A DNA stretch of 60,546 bases, taken from an uncultured Prevotellaceae bacterium (GTDB lineage Bacteria; Bacteroidota; Bacteroidia; Bacteroidales; Muribaculaceae). The position numbers and the translations under genes were made by a program. Shown here one piece after another: positions 9,144 to 18,449 of this stretch. The notes under the pieces were generated by a model that had not been told where the DNA came from, ran no database searches, and worked only from the letters and a program-made list of their open reading frames with translations. How positions within the stretch are numbered: position 1 is the first letter of the stretch; every line of letters begins with the position of its first letter. Location: contig CAMJXD010000005.1 of the NCBI GenBank assembly GCA_946409635.1, positions 1 through 60,546 on the forward strand. Direction: 5' to 3'.

Positions 9144-9198
9144 ACACTGAAACAAGGGTGGAACGACCGCAAGGTGTTCTGCCCTTGTTTCATCGTGT
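9144..9198. terminator. Long hairpin between convergent dnaA and exonuclease genes
   Basis: Outer arms ACAC (9144-9147) and GTGT (9195-9198) flank a perfect 11-bp arm TGAAACAAGGG (9148-9158) against 9182-9192. Two G-U pairs and five more pairs continue inward to CC/GG closing a GCAA tetraloop of the GNRA type. There is no T-run on either side, so it may block readthrough from both directions by structure, or act on the transcript. Confidence 0.6.
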
Positions 9199-9212
9199 CG
9201 GCAATGGTATCG

Positions 9213-9704
9213 TTACAATATCTTGATGGCGATGTGGGCACAGGCTTCGGCGTCGGCCAGGGCGTGGTGATGCCTGAACAGGTCATAGCCGCAGTAGGCG
9301 GCCACGGTGTCGAGCTTGTGGTCTGGCAGTTGCCTGAGCTGGCGCCTAGATGCCACGAGCGTACAGTGAAACTCATAGTCGGGGTAATCCATCTGGTAGC
9401 AACGGAACACGGCTTTCAGGCAATTCTCGTCAAACGCCTTGTTGTGAGCCACAAGGGGCAGGCCCTGGATGAGCGGCTCAATCTGGGCCCAGACATCGGG
9501 AAACAGGGGCGCGTTATCGGTGTCCTTGTGCCCTAATCCATGAACGCGCTGGCACCAATAGCTGTAGTAATTGGGCTCGGGCTGAATGAGGGAATAGTAA
9601 GAGTCGACTATTTCCCCGTCCCTGACAATAACCACACCGACAGAGCAAACGCTGGTGCGCTCGGCATTGGCCGTCTCGAAGTCAATTGCAGCAAAATTCT
9701 TCAT
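9213..9704 (-). CDS. DnaQ-like 3'-5' exonuclease (DEDDh)
   Basis: A compact 163-residue RNase T/DnaQ-fold exonuclease covering only the catalytic domain. Exo I is AIDFETAN with D8 and E10. Exo II is LVAHNKAFDENCL with D92. Exo III is HHALADAEACAH with the histidine near 146 and D151, giving the DEDDh type. VHGLGHKD (54-61) is usual in stand-alone DnaQ-like proteins. It could be a proofreading-like or RNA-trimming nuclease; it lacks the polymerase- or clamp-binding tail of larger epsilon subunits. It follows the WYL regulator on the same strand with a 22-nt gap. Confidence 0.87.
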   Translation of the reverse strand: MKNFAAIDFETANAERTSVCSVGVVIVRDGEIVDSYYSLIQPEPNYYSYWCQRVHGLGHKDTDNAPLFPDVWAQIEPLIQGLPLVAHNKAFDENCLKAVFRCYQMDYPDYEFHCTLVASRRQLRQLPDHKLDTVAAYCGYDLFRHHHALADAEACAHIAIKIL

Positions 9705-9726
9705 GTTGCTTCAGGTTAATGATGAT

Positions 9727-10650
9727 TCACATCTTGTCGTTGTCATACATGGCGCTCATGTTGTGGGCGATTGCGGCTATAGAAGAGCGCAAACTCTGAG
9801 GCTCGAGCACTTCGACCTCGTCACCCATCGAGAGCAGTTCCATCATGAAATCGAACTCCGGACTCAGATGAAAGGTGAAGATGCTGTAATTTAGACTCTT
9901 GTAGACCTCCTGCTGGGATTGATGCAAGGGTAGGGAGCGCAGATAATTGGCCTGAAAGGCGTTCACCTTGAGCTTGATGTCGCGAGGCAGTTCGTTGCCA
10001 ATCATCACACCGTAGGCGTTCTTGAAGAAAACCGATGGCGAGAAGCTGGCGGGAACCACAAATTTCTCGCCCCGAGGCTTGATATCCAGGATGCGGTCGA
10101 GCGCATAGGTGCGAATCGCGTTGCGCTCCGGACAAAAAGCAACCATGTACCAGCGCTGCTTGAATAACTTGACGCAGTAAGGATGTACGAGAAGGGTTTG
10201 CGCATGTTCGTGCCAGTAGCTTTGATGGGAGATTGATAAGACATGGCTGTCGCTCATCGCATCAAGGATGATCGGCAAATATTGCTGTCCAGAAGGCACG
10301 TACTCAAGCAGTATCCTGTCCTTGAGAGCCATGTTGTGCATGAGCACCTGGCTGACGCTGATGGTGTCGATGAGCCAGTTGTTGAGGTCATGGCCTTCAA
10401 AATTCTCGGGATTAGAGATGTAATATCGGTAGCCGCCCTTGCGCCTGCACTCAATCTCGATGCCAAACTGCTTGCTGATGGCGACACACCACTTGTGGAA
10501 CGTGCGCTTGAGCAGGCCAAGCCCCTCGCTCAGGTGCTGGTTGTCCTTGCGCAGCCATTCCTCGTTGATCTGCTCAAAGGAGATGCCCGTATCGCCTGCC
10601 TTGCGTATCGTGTCCATGAGCCACACATATTTGTCAATAATCTTTGCCAT
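9727..10650 (-). CDS. WYL-domain transcriptional regulator
   Basis: A 307-residue protein when begun at the ATG reading MAKIIDKYVWLMDTIRKAG. An in-frame upstream ATG at 10761 would add 37 residues of unlikely composition and would lie upstream of the promoter box. The N-terminal ~85 residues look like a winged helix (FEQINEEW, TFHKWCVAISKQFGIEI). The middle holds a WYL-type domain with HPYCVKLFKQRWYMVAFCPE, and the rest is the family's C-terminal extension. WYL proteins are ligand-responsive regulators, often of DNA-damage or defence genes, but none lies nearby. It may regulate itself or the following exonuclease gene. Confidence 0.85.
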   Translation of the reverse strand: MAKIIDKYVWLMDTIRKAGDTGISFEQINEEWLRKDNQHLSEGLGLLKRTFHKWCVAISKQFGIEIECRRKGGYRYYISNPENFEGHDLNNWLIDTISVSQVLMHNMALKDRILLEYVPSGQQYLPIILDAMSDSHVLSISHQSYWHEHAQTLLVHPYCVKLFKQRWYMVAFCPERNAIRTYALDRILDIKPRGEKFVVPASFSPSVFFKNAYGVMIGNELPRDIKLKVNAFQANYLRSLPLHQSQQEVYKSLNYSIFTFHLSPEFDFMMELLSMGDEVEVLEPQSLRSSIAAIAHNMSAMYDNDKM

Positions 10651-10674
10651 AGTACAGTATGCATTAGAGATGTG

Positions 10675-10682
10675 CAAAGATA
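10675..10682 (-). promoter_or_regulatory. Promoter -7 box of the WYL regulator gene
   Basis: On the minus strand the sequence is TATCTTTG, a perfect TAnnTTTG, 24 nt before the chosen ATG. This placement supports the shorter start at 10650 because the longer form would begin upstream of the promoter. Confidence 0.6.
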
Positions 10683-10799
10683 ACGAAAACATGTGAACCG
10701 ACAGGGCCCAAGCAGGGCGAAAAAATAAAAAAACGTGACAATCGGGGTGTTGATTAAACATTTTATCTTCAATTCAGTCAAAAAGTGGCGCAAAACGAA

Positions 10800-10829
10800 T
10801 TGCCGAATGAGAAATAATGCGTATTTTTG
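10800..10829 (+). promoter_or_regulatory. Promoter of gyrA
   Basis: TTG at 10800-10802 and TATTTTTG at 10822-10829 are separated by 19 nt, which fits the Bacteroidota -33/-7 promoter. The leader to the gyrA ATG is about 95 nt. Confidence 0.75.
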
Positions 10830-10927
10830 TAAGTTAAACCTAATGTCGTGGCATTCGTGCTAGCCTGGGGCCAATAGTCGGCCTGCAGTGCGGTGTCCGA
10901 AACAGATTTAAAAGTAAAAAATACAAC

Positions 10928-13510
10928 ATGGACAACGATCGAATTTTAGAGATCAACATTGAGAACGAAATGAAGACCAGCTACATCGATTACTCGATGT
11001 CGGTCATTGTTTCGCGAGCGCTACCCGATGTGCGCGACGGCTTCAAGCCTGTGCACCGCAGGGTACTCTTCGGCATGGACAAGTTGCGTAACTATTCCAA
11101 TGCCCCCTACAAGAAATCGGCACGCATCGTGGGTGACGTGCTTGGTAAGTATCACCCTCACGGCGATTCGTCGGTATACCTGGCCATGGTGCGCCTGGCC
11201 CAGGACTGGGCAATGCGCTATCCGCTGGTCGACGGCCAGGGTAACTTTGGTTCGGTAGACGGCGACAGCCCCGCCGCCATGCGTTACACTGAGGTGCGCC
11301 TCGACAAGATGGGCGAAAGCATGATGGAGGACATGGACAAAGATACCGTGGACTTCGTGCCCAACTTTGACAATACGCTCGACGAGCCGTCGGTACTGCC
11401 TACCCGCATTCCCAACCTGCTGGTTAACGGAGCAACGGGTATTGCCGTGGGTATGGCGACCAACATGGCTCCCCACAATCTGGGCGAGTGTATCGACGGT
11501 TGCCTGGCCCTGCTGGAGGATCCCGAGATGGAGGTGAGCGACCTGATGAATTACATCAAGGCCCCCGATTTCCCCACCGGAGGCATCATCTATGGCTACC
11601 AGGGCGTGAGAGACGCCTTTGAGACCGGTCGCGGGCGCATTGTCGTTCGGGCCAAGGCCGAGATTGAGACCGAGCACAACCATGAGCGCATCGTGGTCAA
11701 TGAGATTCCCTATAACGTCAATAAGAAAGACCTGATCGAGAATATTGCCCGCTTGGTCGAGGAAAAGAAGATTGAGGGCATTGCCGACATCAATGACGAG
11801 AGCGACCGCCACGGTATGCGCATCGTCATCGACGTGAAGAAAGACTTCAACCCCAATGTGCTGCTCAACAAGCTGTACAAGATGACTGAGCTGCAGTCGT
11901 CATTCAGCGTGAATAACGTGTGTCTGGTTAACGGACGCCCCATGCTGCTCAACCTCAAGCAGTTACTGCACTACTTCCTGGAACATCGCCATGAAGTGGT
12001 CATTCGCCGCACGCAGTATGACCTGAAGAAGGCTAAGGAGCGTGCCCATATCCTGGAAGGACTGATCATCGCCAGCGACAATATTGATGAGGTGATTGCC
12101 ATCATCAAGAGCAGCGACTCGACCGATCACGCTATCCAGCGCCTGTGTGAGCGCTTCAGCTTGACCGAGGTTCAGGCCCGCGCCATCGTGGAGATGCGAC
12201 TGCGCCAGCTCACCGGCTTGGAGCAAGAGAAGCTTCACAACGAGTTGGCCGAGGTGCGCAAGACCATCGAGCACCTGCAGTCGATTCTTGACGATCCCGC
12301 CGAGTGCCGCAAGGTTATCGAGGAGGAATTGCTGGAAGTGAAGGAGAAATTTGGCGATGAGCGCCGTACCCAGATTGTATATTCCAGTGAGGAAATGAAT
12401 GCCGAGGACTTCTATAGCGACGATCCCATGATCATCACCATTTCCCACTTTGGCTACATCAAGCGCACCCCGCTCAAGGAGTACCGTGCCCAAGCACGCG
12501 GTGGCGTGGGCGCTAAGGGCAGTGACACACGTGATGAAGACTTCATCGAGTATGTCTACGAAGCCACCAACCATAATTACATGCTGTTCTTCACGGCCAC
12601 GGGACGCTGCTTCTGGCTGCGTGTGTTTGAGATTCCTGAGGGCACCAAGAACAGTAAGGGCCGCGCCATCCAGAACCTGCTGAACCTGGATGCCGAGAAT
12701 CGCATCATGGCCTTTGTGCGTGCAACGGCACTGACCGATCCTGAGTATAACCAGTCACATTACATTGTCTTCGCTACCAAGAACGGTATCGTCAAGCGCA
12801 CCAGTCTGAGCGCTTACTCAAGACCCCGCGCCAATGGTGTACGTGCCTTGAACATCGCCGAGGATGACCAACTGGTTGGTGCTATTCTCACAGAGGGCAA
12901 CAGCGAGGTGATCCTGGCTAACAGCAAGGGCTATGCCCTGCGCTTCCCCGAGACTAAGGTCCGTTCAATGGGCCGCACCGCTACCGGTGTCAAGGGTATG
13001 ACCCTGAGCGAGGGTGACGAGGTAATCGGCATGATCTGCATGAGAGCCGGAACCCGCGATGACGTTCTTGTCGTTTCGGAGCAGGGTATGGGTAAACGCA
13101 GTGCCCTTGAGGACTACCGCGTGACCAACCGTGGCGGAAAGGGTGTTAAAACCATTAACATCACTCCCAAGACTGGCAAGCTAATTGCAATTAAGAATGT
13201 GAACGACGATAACGACCTTGTCATCATCAACAAGAGCGGCATCGCCATCAGGCTACGAGTTAGCTCACTGCGCATCGTTGGACGCGCGACCCAGGGTGTA
13301 AGGCTTATCAACCTCGAGAAGAAAAACGACGAGATTGCAAGCGTTTGCAAGGTAGATACCGAGCCCGAGGGCACCGACGAAGAGAGCGTTCGCGACGCCT
13401 TCAACGAGGAGCCCGTACAGGACATCCAGGACAACGGCCAGGGCAGTGAGGACATCCAGCCCAATGACAATGCAGACGAACAACAAAACGATAACGAACA
13501 AACATTATAA
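10928..13510 (+). CDS. gyrA: DNA gyrase subunit A
   Basis: An 860-residue type IIA topoisomerase subunit that introduces negative supercoils together with GyrB. The breakage-reunion domain has [16 protein letters not shown] (30-45) and the catalytic tyrosine Y120 in AAMRYTE. The C-terminal beta-pinwheel begins near residue 500 and carries the GyrA box as QARGGVG (522-528), which supports gyrase rather than topoisomerase IV. The quinolone region reads [17 protein letters not shown]: serines at 81-82 (E. coli 83-84) and leucine at 85, where E. coli has Asp87. The last ~50 residues are acidic and Asn/Gln-rich. Two TPR genes follow. Confidence 0.96.
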   Translation: MDNDRILEINIENEMKTSYIDYSMSVIVSRALPDVRDGFKPVHRRVLFGMDKLRNYSNAPYKKSARIVGDVLGKYHPHGDSSVYLAMVRLAQDWAMRYPLVDGQGNFGSVDGDSPAAMRYTEVRLDKMGESMMEDMDKDTVDFVPNFDNTLDEPSVLPTRIPNLLVNGATGIAVGMATNMAPHNLGECIDGCLALLEDPEMEVSDLMNYIKAPDFPTGGIIYGYQGVRDAFETGRGRIVVRAKAEIETEHNHERIVVNEIPYNVNKKDLIENIARLVEEKKIEGIADINDESDRHGMRIVIDVKKDFNPNVLLNKLYKMTELQSSFSVNNVCLVNGRPMLLNLKQLLHYFLEHRHEVVIRRTQYDLKKAKERAHILEGLIIASDNIDEVIAIIKSSDSTDHAIQRLCERFSLTEVQARAIVEMRLRQLTGLEQEKLHNELAEVRKTIEHLQSILDDPAECRKVIEEELLEVKEKFGDERRTQIVYSSEEMNAEDFYSDDPMIITISHFGYIKRTPLKEYRAQARGGVGAKGSDTRDEDFIEYVYEATNHNYMLFFTATGRCFWLRVFEIPEGTKNSKGRAIQNLLNLDAENRIMAFVRATALTDPEYNQSHYIVFATKNGIVKRTSLSAYSRPRANGVRALNIAEDDQLVGAILTEGNSEVILANSKGYALRFPETKVRSMGRTATGVKGMTLSEGDEVIGMICMRAGTRDDVLVVSEQGMGKRSALEDYRVTNRGGKGVKTINITPKTGKLIAIKNVNDDNDLVIINKSGIAIRLRVSSLRIVGRATQGVRLINLEKKNDEIASVCKVDTEPEGTDEESVRDAFNEEPVQDIQDNGQGSEDIQPNDNADEQQNDNEQTL

Positions 13511-13532
13511 ACCAACTTAATTGTTAACAAAA

Positions 13533-14687
13533 ATGAAAAAGACGATTCTTCTCGGCGCAGCCGCCATCATGATGGCGTTTAGCGCATCGGCTCAGATGAG
13601 CCTCGTGAAAGACCTCGAAAAGAAGGCCGCTTCGAACGACATGAACGCCATGATGGAGGTGTTGCAGAGTATCGAACCCGCTTTCACTAATCCTGAGAGT
13701 GCCAATAATGTGTTGACCTGGTACACCGCCGGTAAGGCAGCCTTTGGCTTGTTTGACGAGTTGTATAAGGTTCAGCTTCTTCAGCCTGATGCTGTTGACA
13801 CTGAGATGATGGGTGCAGCACTGCTTTCGGGCTACGAGTACTACCTGAAGGCTTTGCCTCTTGACAGTGTTCCTGAAGTAAACAAGGACGGCTCCTTCAA
13901 GTTGAACAAGGACGGCAGCAAGAAGATTAAGACGAAATATAGCAAGGACATTGCCTCTAACCTGATTGCTCACATGAATGACATCCTGCGCGTGGGTGAC
14001 AATTGCAGGAATGCCGAGAAGTGGGAACTGGCAGCCGATGCCTATGGCTACTTCGCCGACATGGCAACCTCGCCGTTTGCCAAGAAGAATAACATCGAGT
14101 ATGCTGACAGTTCGATTGCCGAGATTCGTTTCCTGCAGGGCTTCTCGCAGTATTTCAACAAGGACTATGCAGGTGCCTATGAGAGCTGCTCCAAGTCTTA
14201 CAAGATGGGCTATAATAGCAACAACATCGTCGGCATCCTGACTTCATCCCTGGCCAATCTTGTACAGGGCATGATTGACAACAAGGAATATGACAAGGCC
14301 ATGGCCTTTATCGACAATGCCATCAGCAGCGATCCCAACAATGCCGTATTGTATGACATCAAGGGCTTTACCGCTGAGTTGCAGAACGGTCCCGAAAAGG
14401 CAATGCCTTTCTATGAGAAAGCCATCCAGGTTGATCCCAACTATGCCAATGCCTATGCTGACAAGGCAAGATGCCTCGTGCAGTTGGCACAGAATATTTT
14501 TGACACCAATCTTGACGCATCCAACAAGGATCTGCTGCCCAAGGTACAGCCCCTCTATGACCAGGCAATCCCCCTGCTGGAGAAGGCCCTTGAGCTGAAT
14601 CCCGAAGTTCCCAACGCCAAGTCCCTGCTGGATAACATCCGTTACTGGCTGGTAGACGTCATGGGATTGCAGCAGTATGCCAAGTAA
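13533..14687 (+). CDS. Secreted tetratricopeptide-repeat protein (paralogue 1)
   Basis: A 384-residue protein beginning with a clear signal peptide (MKKTILLGAAAIMMAFSASA), so it is exported, probably to the periplasm. I chose the ATG at 13533 over an in-frame TTG at 13521 because the signal peptide starts there. Several TPR-like helix pairs follow; the clearest are about 245-325 (NAVLYDIKGFTAELQNGPEK, KAIQVDPNYANAYADKARC). Ligand and partner are unknown. It starts 22 nt after the gyrA stop codon, so gyrA readthrough is likely. It is clearly related to the next gene; both share the TKYSKD block followed by an amphipathic helix pair. Confidence 0.8.
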   Translation: MKKTILLGAAAIMMAFSASAQMSLVKDLEKKAASNDMNAMMEVLQSIEPAFTNPESANNVLTWYTAGKAAFGLFDELYKVQLLQPDAVDTEMMGAALLSGYEYYLKALPLDSVPEVNKDGSFKLNKDGSKKIKTKYSKDIASNLIAHMNDILRVGDNCRNAEKWELAADAYGYFADMATSPFAKKNNIEYADSSIAEIRFLQGFSQYFNKDYAGAYESCSKSYKMGYNSNNIVGILTSSLANLVQGMIDNKEYDKAMAFIDNAISSDPNNAVLYDIKGFTAELQNGPEKAMPFYEKAIQVDPNYANAYADKARCLVQLAQNIFDTNLDASNKDLLPKVQPLYDQAIPLLEKALELNPEVPNAKSLLDNIRYWLVDVMGLQQYAK

Positions 14688-14716
14688 TAACTGAAGTTCC
14701 GTAGTGAACCCGATAG

Positions 14717-14745
14717 TGAGCGCTGGAGCTTGGCTCTGGCGCTCA
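14717..14745 (+). terminator. Hairpin after the first TPR gene
   Basis: Arms TGAGCGCTGGAG (14717-14728) and CTCTGGCGCTCA (14734-14745) pair over 12 bp with two G-U pairs and a CTTGG loop. The T-run is poor, so it may be a weak or factor-assisted terminator. Confidence 0.55.
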
Positions 14746-14779
14746 TTGATTGTAGACCCGTCGTGAATGCACGGAATTA

Positions 14780-14810
14780 TTGCACAGTCGGGGAATTTTC
14801 TCTACTTTTG
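14780..14810 (+). promoter_or_regulatory. Promoter of the second TPR gene
   Basis: TTG at 14780-14782 and TACTTTTG at 14803-14810 are 20 nt apart. With the hairpin just upstream, this suggests the second TPR gene has its own transcript. Confidence 0.75.
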
Positions 14811-14837
14811 CAGCGATTTTAATGAGGAAAACAGATT

Positions 14838-16079
14838 GTGAAAAGAATCATCATCATATTTACCGCCATTGTAGCCATCGGTTTCACCGGTGCCGCTCAG
14901 AATTCCAATGTCGCCGAGGCCAAGAAGGCCATCAGCGGACTGACGATGACAGTAGACAGTTACAACAGAGCTTTCAACAAACTGCAACCGGCGCTCACTC
15001 ACGACGAGACCCGCAACAAGGCCGAGACCTGGGCCCTGGCCAACCGCATCAAGATTGAACAATATGACAAGTACATGGACAACCGTCGTGTGGGCAAGAA
15101 AATCGACATCAAGGCGATGGGACACACGCTCATCGATGCCTATGAATACAGCCTGAACGCATTGAAACTCGACACGGTACACATCCTGGACAAGAAAGGC
15201 AATCCGGTCATCGACAAGAAGACCCGCAAGCCCAAGGTAAGAACAAAATACAGCAAGGACGTGGTCAACCGTCTAGTGGAGCATCACAACAGCTATCGCA
15301 TGGCCGGCAGCGAACTGTATAATGTCAAGGACTGGGACGGAGCCTACAAGGTGTGGGAAGACTATTGCCAGATGGCTGCCCGGACCGATGACCCGCGGTG
15401 GATCACTCCCGACAGCATCGTTGCCGAAGTGCGATATTATCAAGGTATTGCCGCTTGGCAGAAGGCCGACACGATTGATGCCGTGCGCTTGTTCAGTATC
15501 GCCCGTCATGGCGGATACAACCGCAAGGAAGCCTATGACTACGCCCTGGTGTGCCTCAGCGACCTGGGCAATGACCGCGAGGTCGTGAAACTGGCTTGGG
15601 AAGCATTTGTCAAGTATGGCACCAGCGACCCTCAATACATCCGCATCCTGATCAATGACTTTATTGCCCGCGAGGACTACTCGGGTGCCAATGACCTGAT
15701 TGACGAGGCCATGGAAGCGAACCCCAATGATGACGAGTTGTTGAACCTCAAGGGGCTCATTATCGAGAGCAAGGAAAGCATCTATGAGGCATTTCCCTAT
15801 TATCAGCGTTGCATTGAGCTGAATGACAGCAATGCCAACGGATTGTTCAACGTGGGTCGCTATTTCTACAACAAGGCACAAGAGACCCGTCAGAACAGCC
15901 GCCAGTATGGCAAGAAACTGGCCAATCTGGTCAACCCCATCTACCGTGAGGCGCTGCCATATCTAGAAAAATCGTATGCGATCAATCCGCATAACCAAGA
16001 ACTCATCAATGCCCTGCGCGACATCTACTACAAGCTGGGCGAAGCTGACAAGTTACAGTCGATAGAATCGGCACAATAA
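14838..16079 (+). CDS. Secreted tetratricopeptide-repeat protein (paralogue 2)
   Basis: A 413-residue exported TPR protein starting at GTG (14838); the signal sequence KRIIIIFTAIVAIGFTGAAQ follows directly. The body is helical with TPR-like repeats, clearest near 275-345 (DDELLNLKGLIIESKESIYE, CIELNDSNANGLFNVGRYFY). It shares with the preceding protein the region around TKYSKD and the same overall layout, so the two arose by duplication and have diverged considerably. No enzymatic motif is visible; protein-protein interaction in the envelope is the likely role. It has its own promoter and ends at a strong bidirectional terminator. Confidence 0.8.
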   Translation: MKRIIIIFTAIVAIGFTGAAQNSNVAEAKKAISGLTMTVDSYNRAFNKLQPALTHDETRNKAETWALANRIKIEQYDKYMDNRRVGKKIDIKAMGHTLIDAYEYSLNALKLDTVHILDKKGNPVIDKKTRKPKVRTKYSKDVVNRLVEHHNSYRMAGSELYNVKDWDGAYKVWEDYCQMAARTDDPRWITPDSIVAEVRYYQGIAAWQKADTIDAVRLFSIARHGGYNRKEAYDYALVCLSDLGNDREVVKLAWEAFVKYGTSDPQYIRILINDFIAREDYSGANDLIDEAMEANPNDDELLNLKGLIIESKESIYEAFPYYQRCIELNDSNANGLFNVGRYFYNKAQETRQNSRQYGKKLANLVNPIYREALPYLEKSYAINPHNQELINALRDIYYKLGEADKLQSIESAQ

Positions 16080-16090
16080 ATAAGTCGAAT

Positions 16091-16147
16091 AAAACAACAA
16101 CCTGGACAACAGAGGTTTATAGACCTTATTGTCCAGGTTGTTGTTAT
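16091..16147. terminator. Bidirectional terminator between the TPR gene and lpxA
   Basis: Perfect 17-bp stem: AACAACAACCTGGACAA (16093-16109) with its complement at 16129-16145. Inside is a small AGGT/ACCT stem (16113-16116 with 16123-16126). It lies between convergent genes and can serve both. Confidence 0.8.
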
Positions 16148-16176
16148 TATGTCGTTACCGCAGCGGTAATGAGGTG

Positions 16177-16956
16177 TCAGCTGGCGGGCTTGCGGACGAT
16201 GCCGCGCTTGCTAGAGCGAACAAAGTCGATGATCACGTCTCGCTCGGGGCTGGCCGGCAACTTGGCAGCTTCTTCAAGCGACTGGGTCACATTGAGGCCC
16301 GAGTCGTAAATTGTGCGGTAAACGTCGGCAATGGCGTCGATCTGCTCGCTGGTGTAGCCACGGCGATGCAGTCCCACCTTGTTCACGCCCTCATAGGCGA
16401 TGGGGTAGCGAGCGGCCATGCAATAGGGCGGGATGTCCTTATTGACCAAGGCTCCACCCTGGATCATCACGTGGCAGCCAATCAGTGTAAACTGGTGAAC
16501 CAGTGCACCACCGCCAATGATGGCCCAATCGCCGGCAACGACCTCGCCGGCCAGTTGAGCAGCATTGGACATGATGACATGGTCGCCGACAATGCAGTCA
16601 TGGGCCACATGGCAATAGGCCATGATGAGGCAGTTGCTGCCCACGACGGTCTTGCCCCTTGAAGCTGTTCCGCGATGGATGGTGACAAACTCACGGATGA
16701 CGGTGTTGTCGCCGATGATGGCCACGGTGTCTTCGCCCTGGAATTTCAGGTCCTGGGGGATGTCACCGACCACAGCGTTGGCGTGGATGTGGCAATTCTT
16801 GCCGATGCGCGCACCACTGCGCACGACGGCTCCGCTGTCGATAATCGTTCCGTCGCCGATTTCCACATTGGCATCGATGGTCACAAAGGGACCAATTTTC
16901 ACGTTTTCCCCGATTTTAGCGTCAGGGTGAATGACGGCTAACTGATGGATATCCAT
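16177..16956 (-). CDS. lpxA: UDP-N-acetylglucosamine O-acyltransferase
   Basis: A 259-residue left-handed beta-helix acyltransferase that starts lipid A synthesis by moving a 3-hydroxyacyl chain from ACP to UDP-GlcNAc in the cytoplasm. Hexapeptide repeats run from about 10 to 190 (IGENVKIGPFVTIDANVEIG). The catalytic histidine is H119 in HVAHD, matching E. coli His125. The C-terminal ~65 residues form the helical domain. It is the last gene of the lpxD/lpxC-fabZ/lpxA run on this strand, starting 25 nt after the lpxC-fabZ stop across a short heptamer-repeat array. Confidence 0.96.
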   Translation of the reverse strand: MDIHQLAVIHPDAKIGENVKIGPFVTIDANVEIGDGTIIDSGAVVRSGARIGKNCHIHANAVVGDIPQDLKFQGEDTVAIIGDNTVIREFVTIHRGTASRGKTVVGSNCLIMAYCHVAHDCIVGDHVIMSNAAQLAGEVVAGDWAIIGGGALVHQFTLIGCHVMIQGGALVNKDIPPYCMAARYPIAYEGVNKVGLHRRGYTSEQIDAIADVYRTIYDSGLNVTQSLEEAAKLPASPERDVIIDFVRSSKRGIVRKPAS

Positions 16957-16961
16957 TTTCT

Positions 16962-16990
16962 AGTTTTTCAGTTTTCAGTGGTTAGTTGTT
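16962..16990 (+). repeat. Heptamer array, AGTTTTC type, between lpxC-fabZ and lpxA
   Basis: Units read on the plus strand: AGTTTTTC, AGTTTTC, AGTGGTT, AGTTGTT. The lpxC-fabZ stop codon (TTA on the plus strand at 16982-16984) lies inside the array. It belongs to the same family as the arrays at 18381, 20150 and 29650. Confidence 0.7.
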
Positions 16991-18373
16991 TTTGACGATT
17001 TGTGCCATGAACTCGGCCTCGGTGACGATTTTTTCACCGACAAAGGCGTATCCCTTCATGATGGCTGTTCCGCGGCGGATGGGAGTCATGAGCGACAGAT
17101 GGAATACCAGCGTATCGCCGGGGACAACCTTGTGGCGGAACTTCACGTTGTCGATCTTGAGGAAATAGGTCGAGTACATCTCGGGATCATCCACGCTGCT
17201 GAGCACGAGAATGCCGCCCACCTGGGCCATTGCCTCGACCTGGAGAACGCCAGGCATGATGGGCTCATGGGGGAAATGTCCCTGGAAGAAAGGCTCGTTG
17301 GCTGTCACATTCTTGATGCCGACTATATGTTTCTTGCCCTTCTCGATGATCTTGTCGACCAGCAGCATGGGGTAGCGGTGGGGCAACATGCTGCGAATCT
17401 GGTTGATATCATAAAGCGGCTCCTTGTTGGGGTCATAGACGGGAGCCTGGACGTTCTGGTAACGCAACTCCTGACGGATTTTCTTGGACAACTGGGTGTT
17501 GATGGTGTGTCCGGGACGGGTTGCGACAATGCGGCCCTTCAAGGGGCGGCCTATCAGGGCGAGGTCACCGAGCACGTCGAGCAACTTGTGGCGTGCGGGC
17601 TCATTCTTGAACGCCAGCGGCTTGTTGTTGAGATAGCCCAACTCGTTGGCCGGCTTGCGGGGAACCTTCATCACGTCGGCCATGTGGTCGAGGTCTTCCT
17701 GTTTCATGGTCTGGTCATAGATGACGATGGCATTGTCCAGGTCACCGCCCTTGATCAGGTTGAGCTGGATGAGCGGCAGCACCTCGCGCACGAACACAAA
17801 GGTGCGGCTAGCTGCTATCTCGGCCTTAAACTGGCGTATGTCGGTCAACGAGGCGAACTGGTTGCCTAGTACCGGGGAGTCGAATTCGATCATGCAGTCG
17901 ATCGAGAGGTCGTCGTCGGGCAGGACGATGAGCGACGAGCCCGTCTCCTTGTCGACGACCTTGATGCGCTGTTTCACGACATAGAACTCCTTTTCGGCTT
18001 CCTGCTCGACGATGCCGGCTTTCTCAATCTCTTCACACCACTGTATGGCGCTGCCGTCGAGAATGGGCACCTCGCCACAATTGACCTCGATCAGGCAGTT
18101 GTCAATGCCTGCGGCATACAGTGCCGCCATGGCATGCTCGATGGTGCTCACGCGTGCCAGCTTGTTGCTCTTGCTGGCGATAACGGTGCCGCGCGTTGTC
18201 TCGATGACATGCTCGGCAAGGGCTTGTATGGTTGGCTGTCCTTCCAGGTCGATGCGCTTGAACACATATCCGGTGTTGACGTCGGCCGGCATGAATGTGG
18301 CCGTCGACAATTGCCCGGTGTGCAGACCCTTACCCGTAACGGTGAAGGCTTTCTTCAGAGTCGTCTGTTTCAT
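16982..18373 (-). CDS. lpxC-fabZ: Bifunctional UDP-3-O-acyl-GlcNAc deacetylase / 3-hydroxyacyl-ACP dehydratase
   Basis: A 463-residue natural fusion known in Bacteroidota. The LpxC half (about 1-300) removes the N-acetyl group, the committed step of lipid A synthesis. Zinc and catalytic residues are H80 (STIEH), H262 and D266 (RHKLLD), with H289 in RPGH as the second catalytic histidine. The FabZ half (about 315-463) dehydrates 3-hydroxyacyl-ACP: LPHRYP (330-335), H366 in GHFPHEPIMPG and E380. Joining them may balance lipid A against fatty acid synthesis, since both use the same 3-hydroxyacyl-ACP pool. The final residues are encoded within the downstream heptamer array. Confidence 0.96.
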   Translation of the reverse strand: MKQTTLKKAFTVTGKGLHTGQLSTATFMPADVNTGYVFKRIDLEGQPTIQALAEHVIETTRGTVIASKSNKLARVSTIEHAMAALYAAGIDNCLIEVNCGEVPILDGSAIQWCEEIEKAGIVEQEAEKEFYVVKQRIKVVDKETGSSLIVLPDDDLSIDCMIEFDSPVLGNQFASLTDIRQFKAEIAASRTFVFVREVLPLIQLNLIKGGDLDNAIVIYDQTMKQEDLDHMADVMKVPRKPANELGYLNNKPLAFKNEPARHKLLDVLGDLALIGRPLKGRIVATRPGHTINTQLSKKIRQELRYQNVQAPVYDPNKEPLYDINQIRSMLPHRYPMLLVDKIIEKGKKHIVGIKNVTANEPFFQGHFPHEPIMPGVLQVEAMAQVGGILVLSSVDDPEMYSTYFLKIDNVKFRHKVVPGDTLVFHLSLMTPIRRGTAIMKGYAFVGEKIVTEAEFMAQIVKNN

Positions 18374-18380
18374 TATTTTC

Positions 18381-18413
18381 AGTTGTCAGTTTTTCAGTTG
18401 TCAGTTTTCAGTC
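18381..18413 (+). repeat. Heptamer array, AGTTKTC type, upstream of lpxC-fabZ
   Basis: Units AGTTGTC, AGTTTTTC, AGTTGTC, AGTTTTC and a partial AGTC, read on the plus strand. It fills about half of the 76-nt spacer between lpxD and lpxC-fabZ, 7 nt before the lpxC-fabZ start codon, so it lies in the 5' region of that message. Confidence 0.75.
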
Positions 18414-18449
18414 ATGTGTGAAAACTTGGGCGTGAAAAAGTATCGCTGA

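Noticed and set aside
10651-10761. Longer N-terminus of the WYL regulator from the ATG at 10761.
   Set aside because: The -7 box at 10675-10682 lies inside this extension and the added residues do not look like a winged helix.
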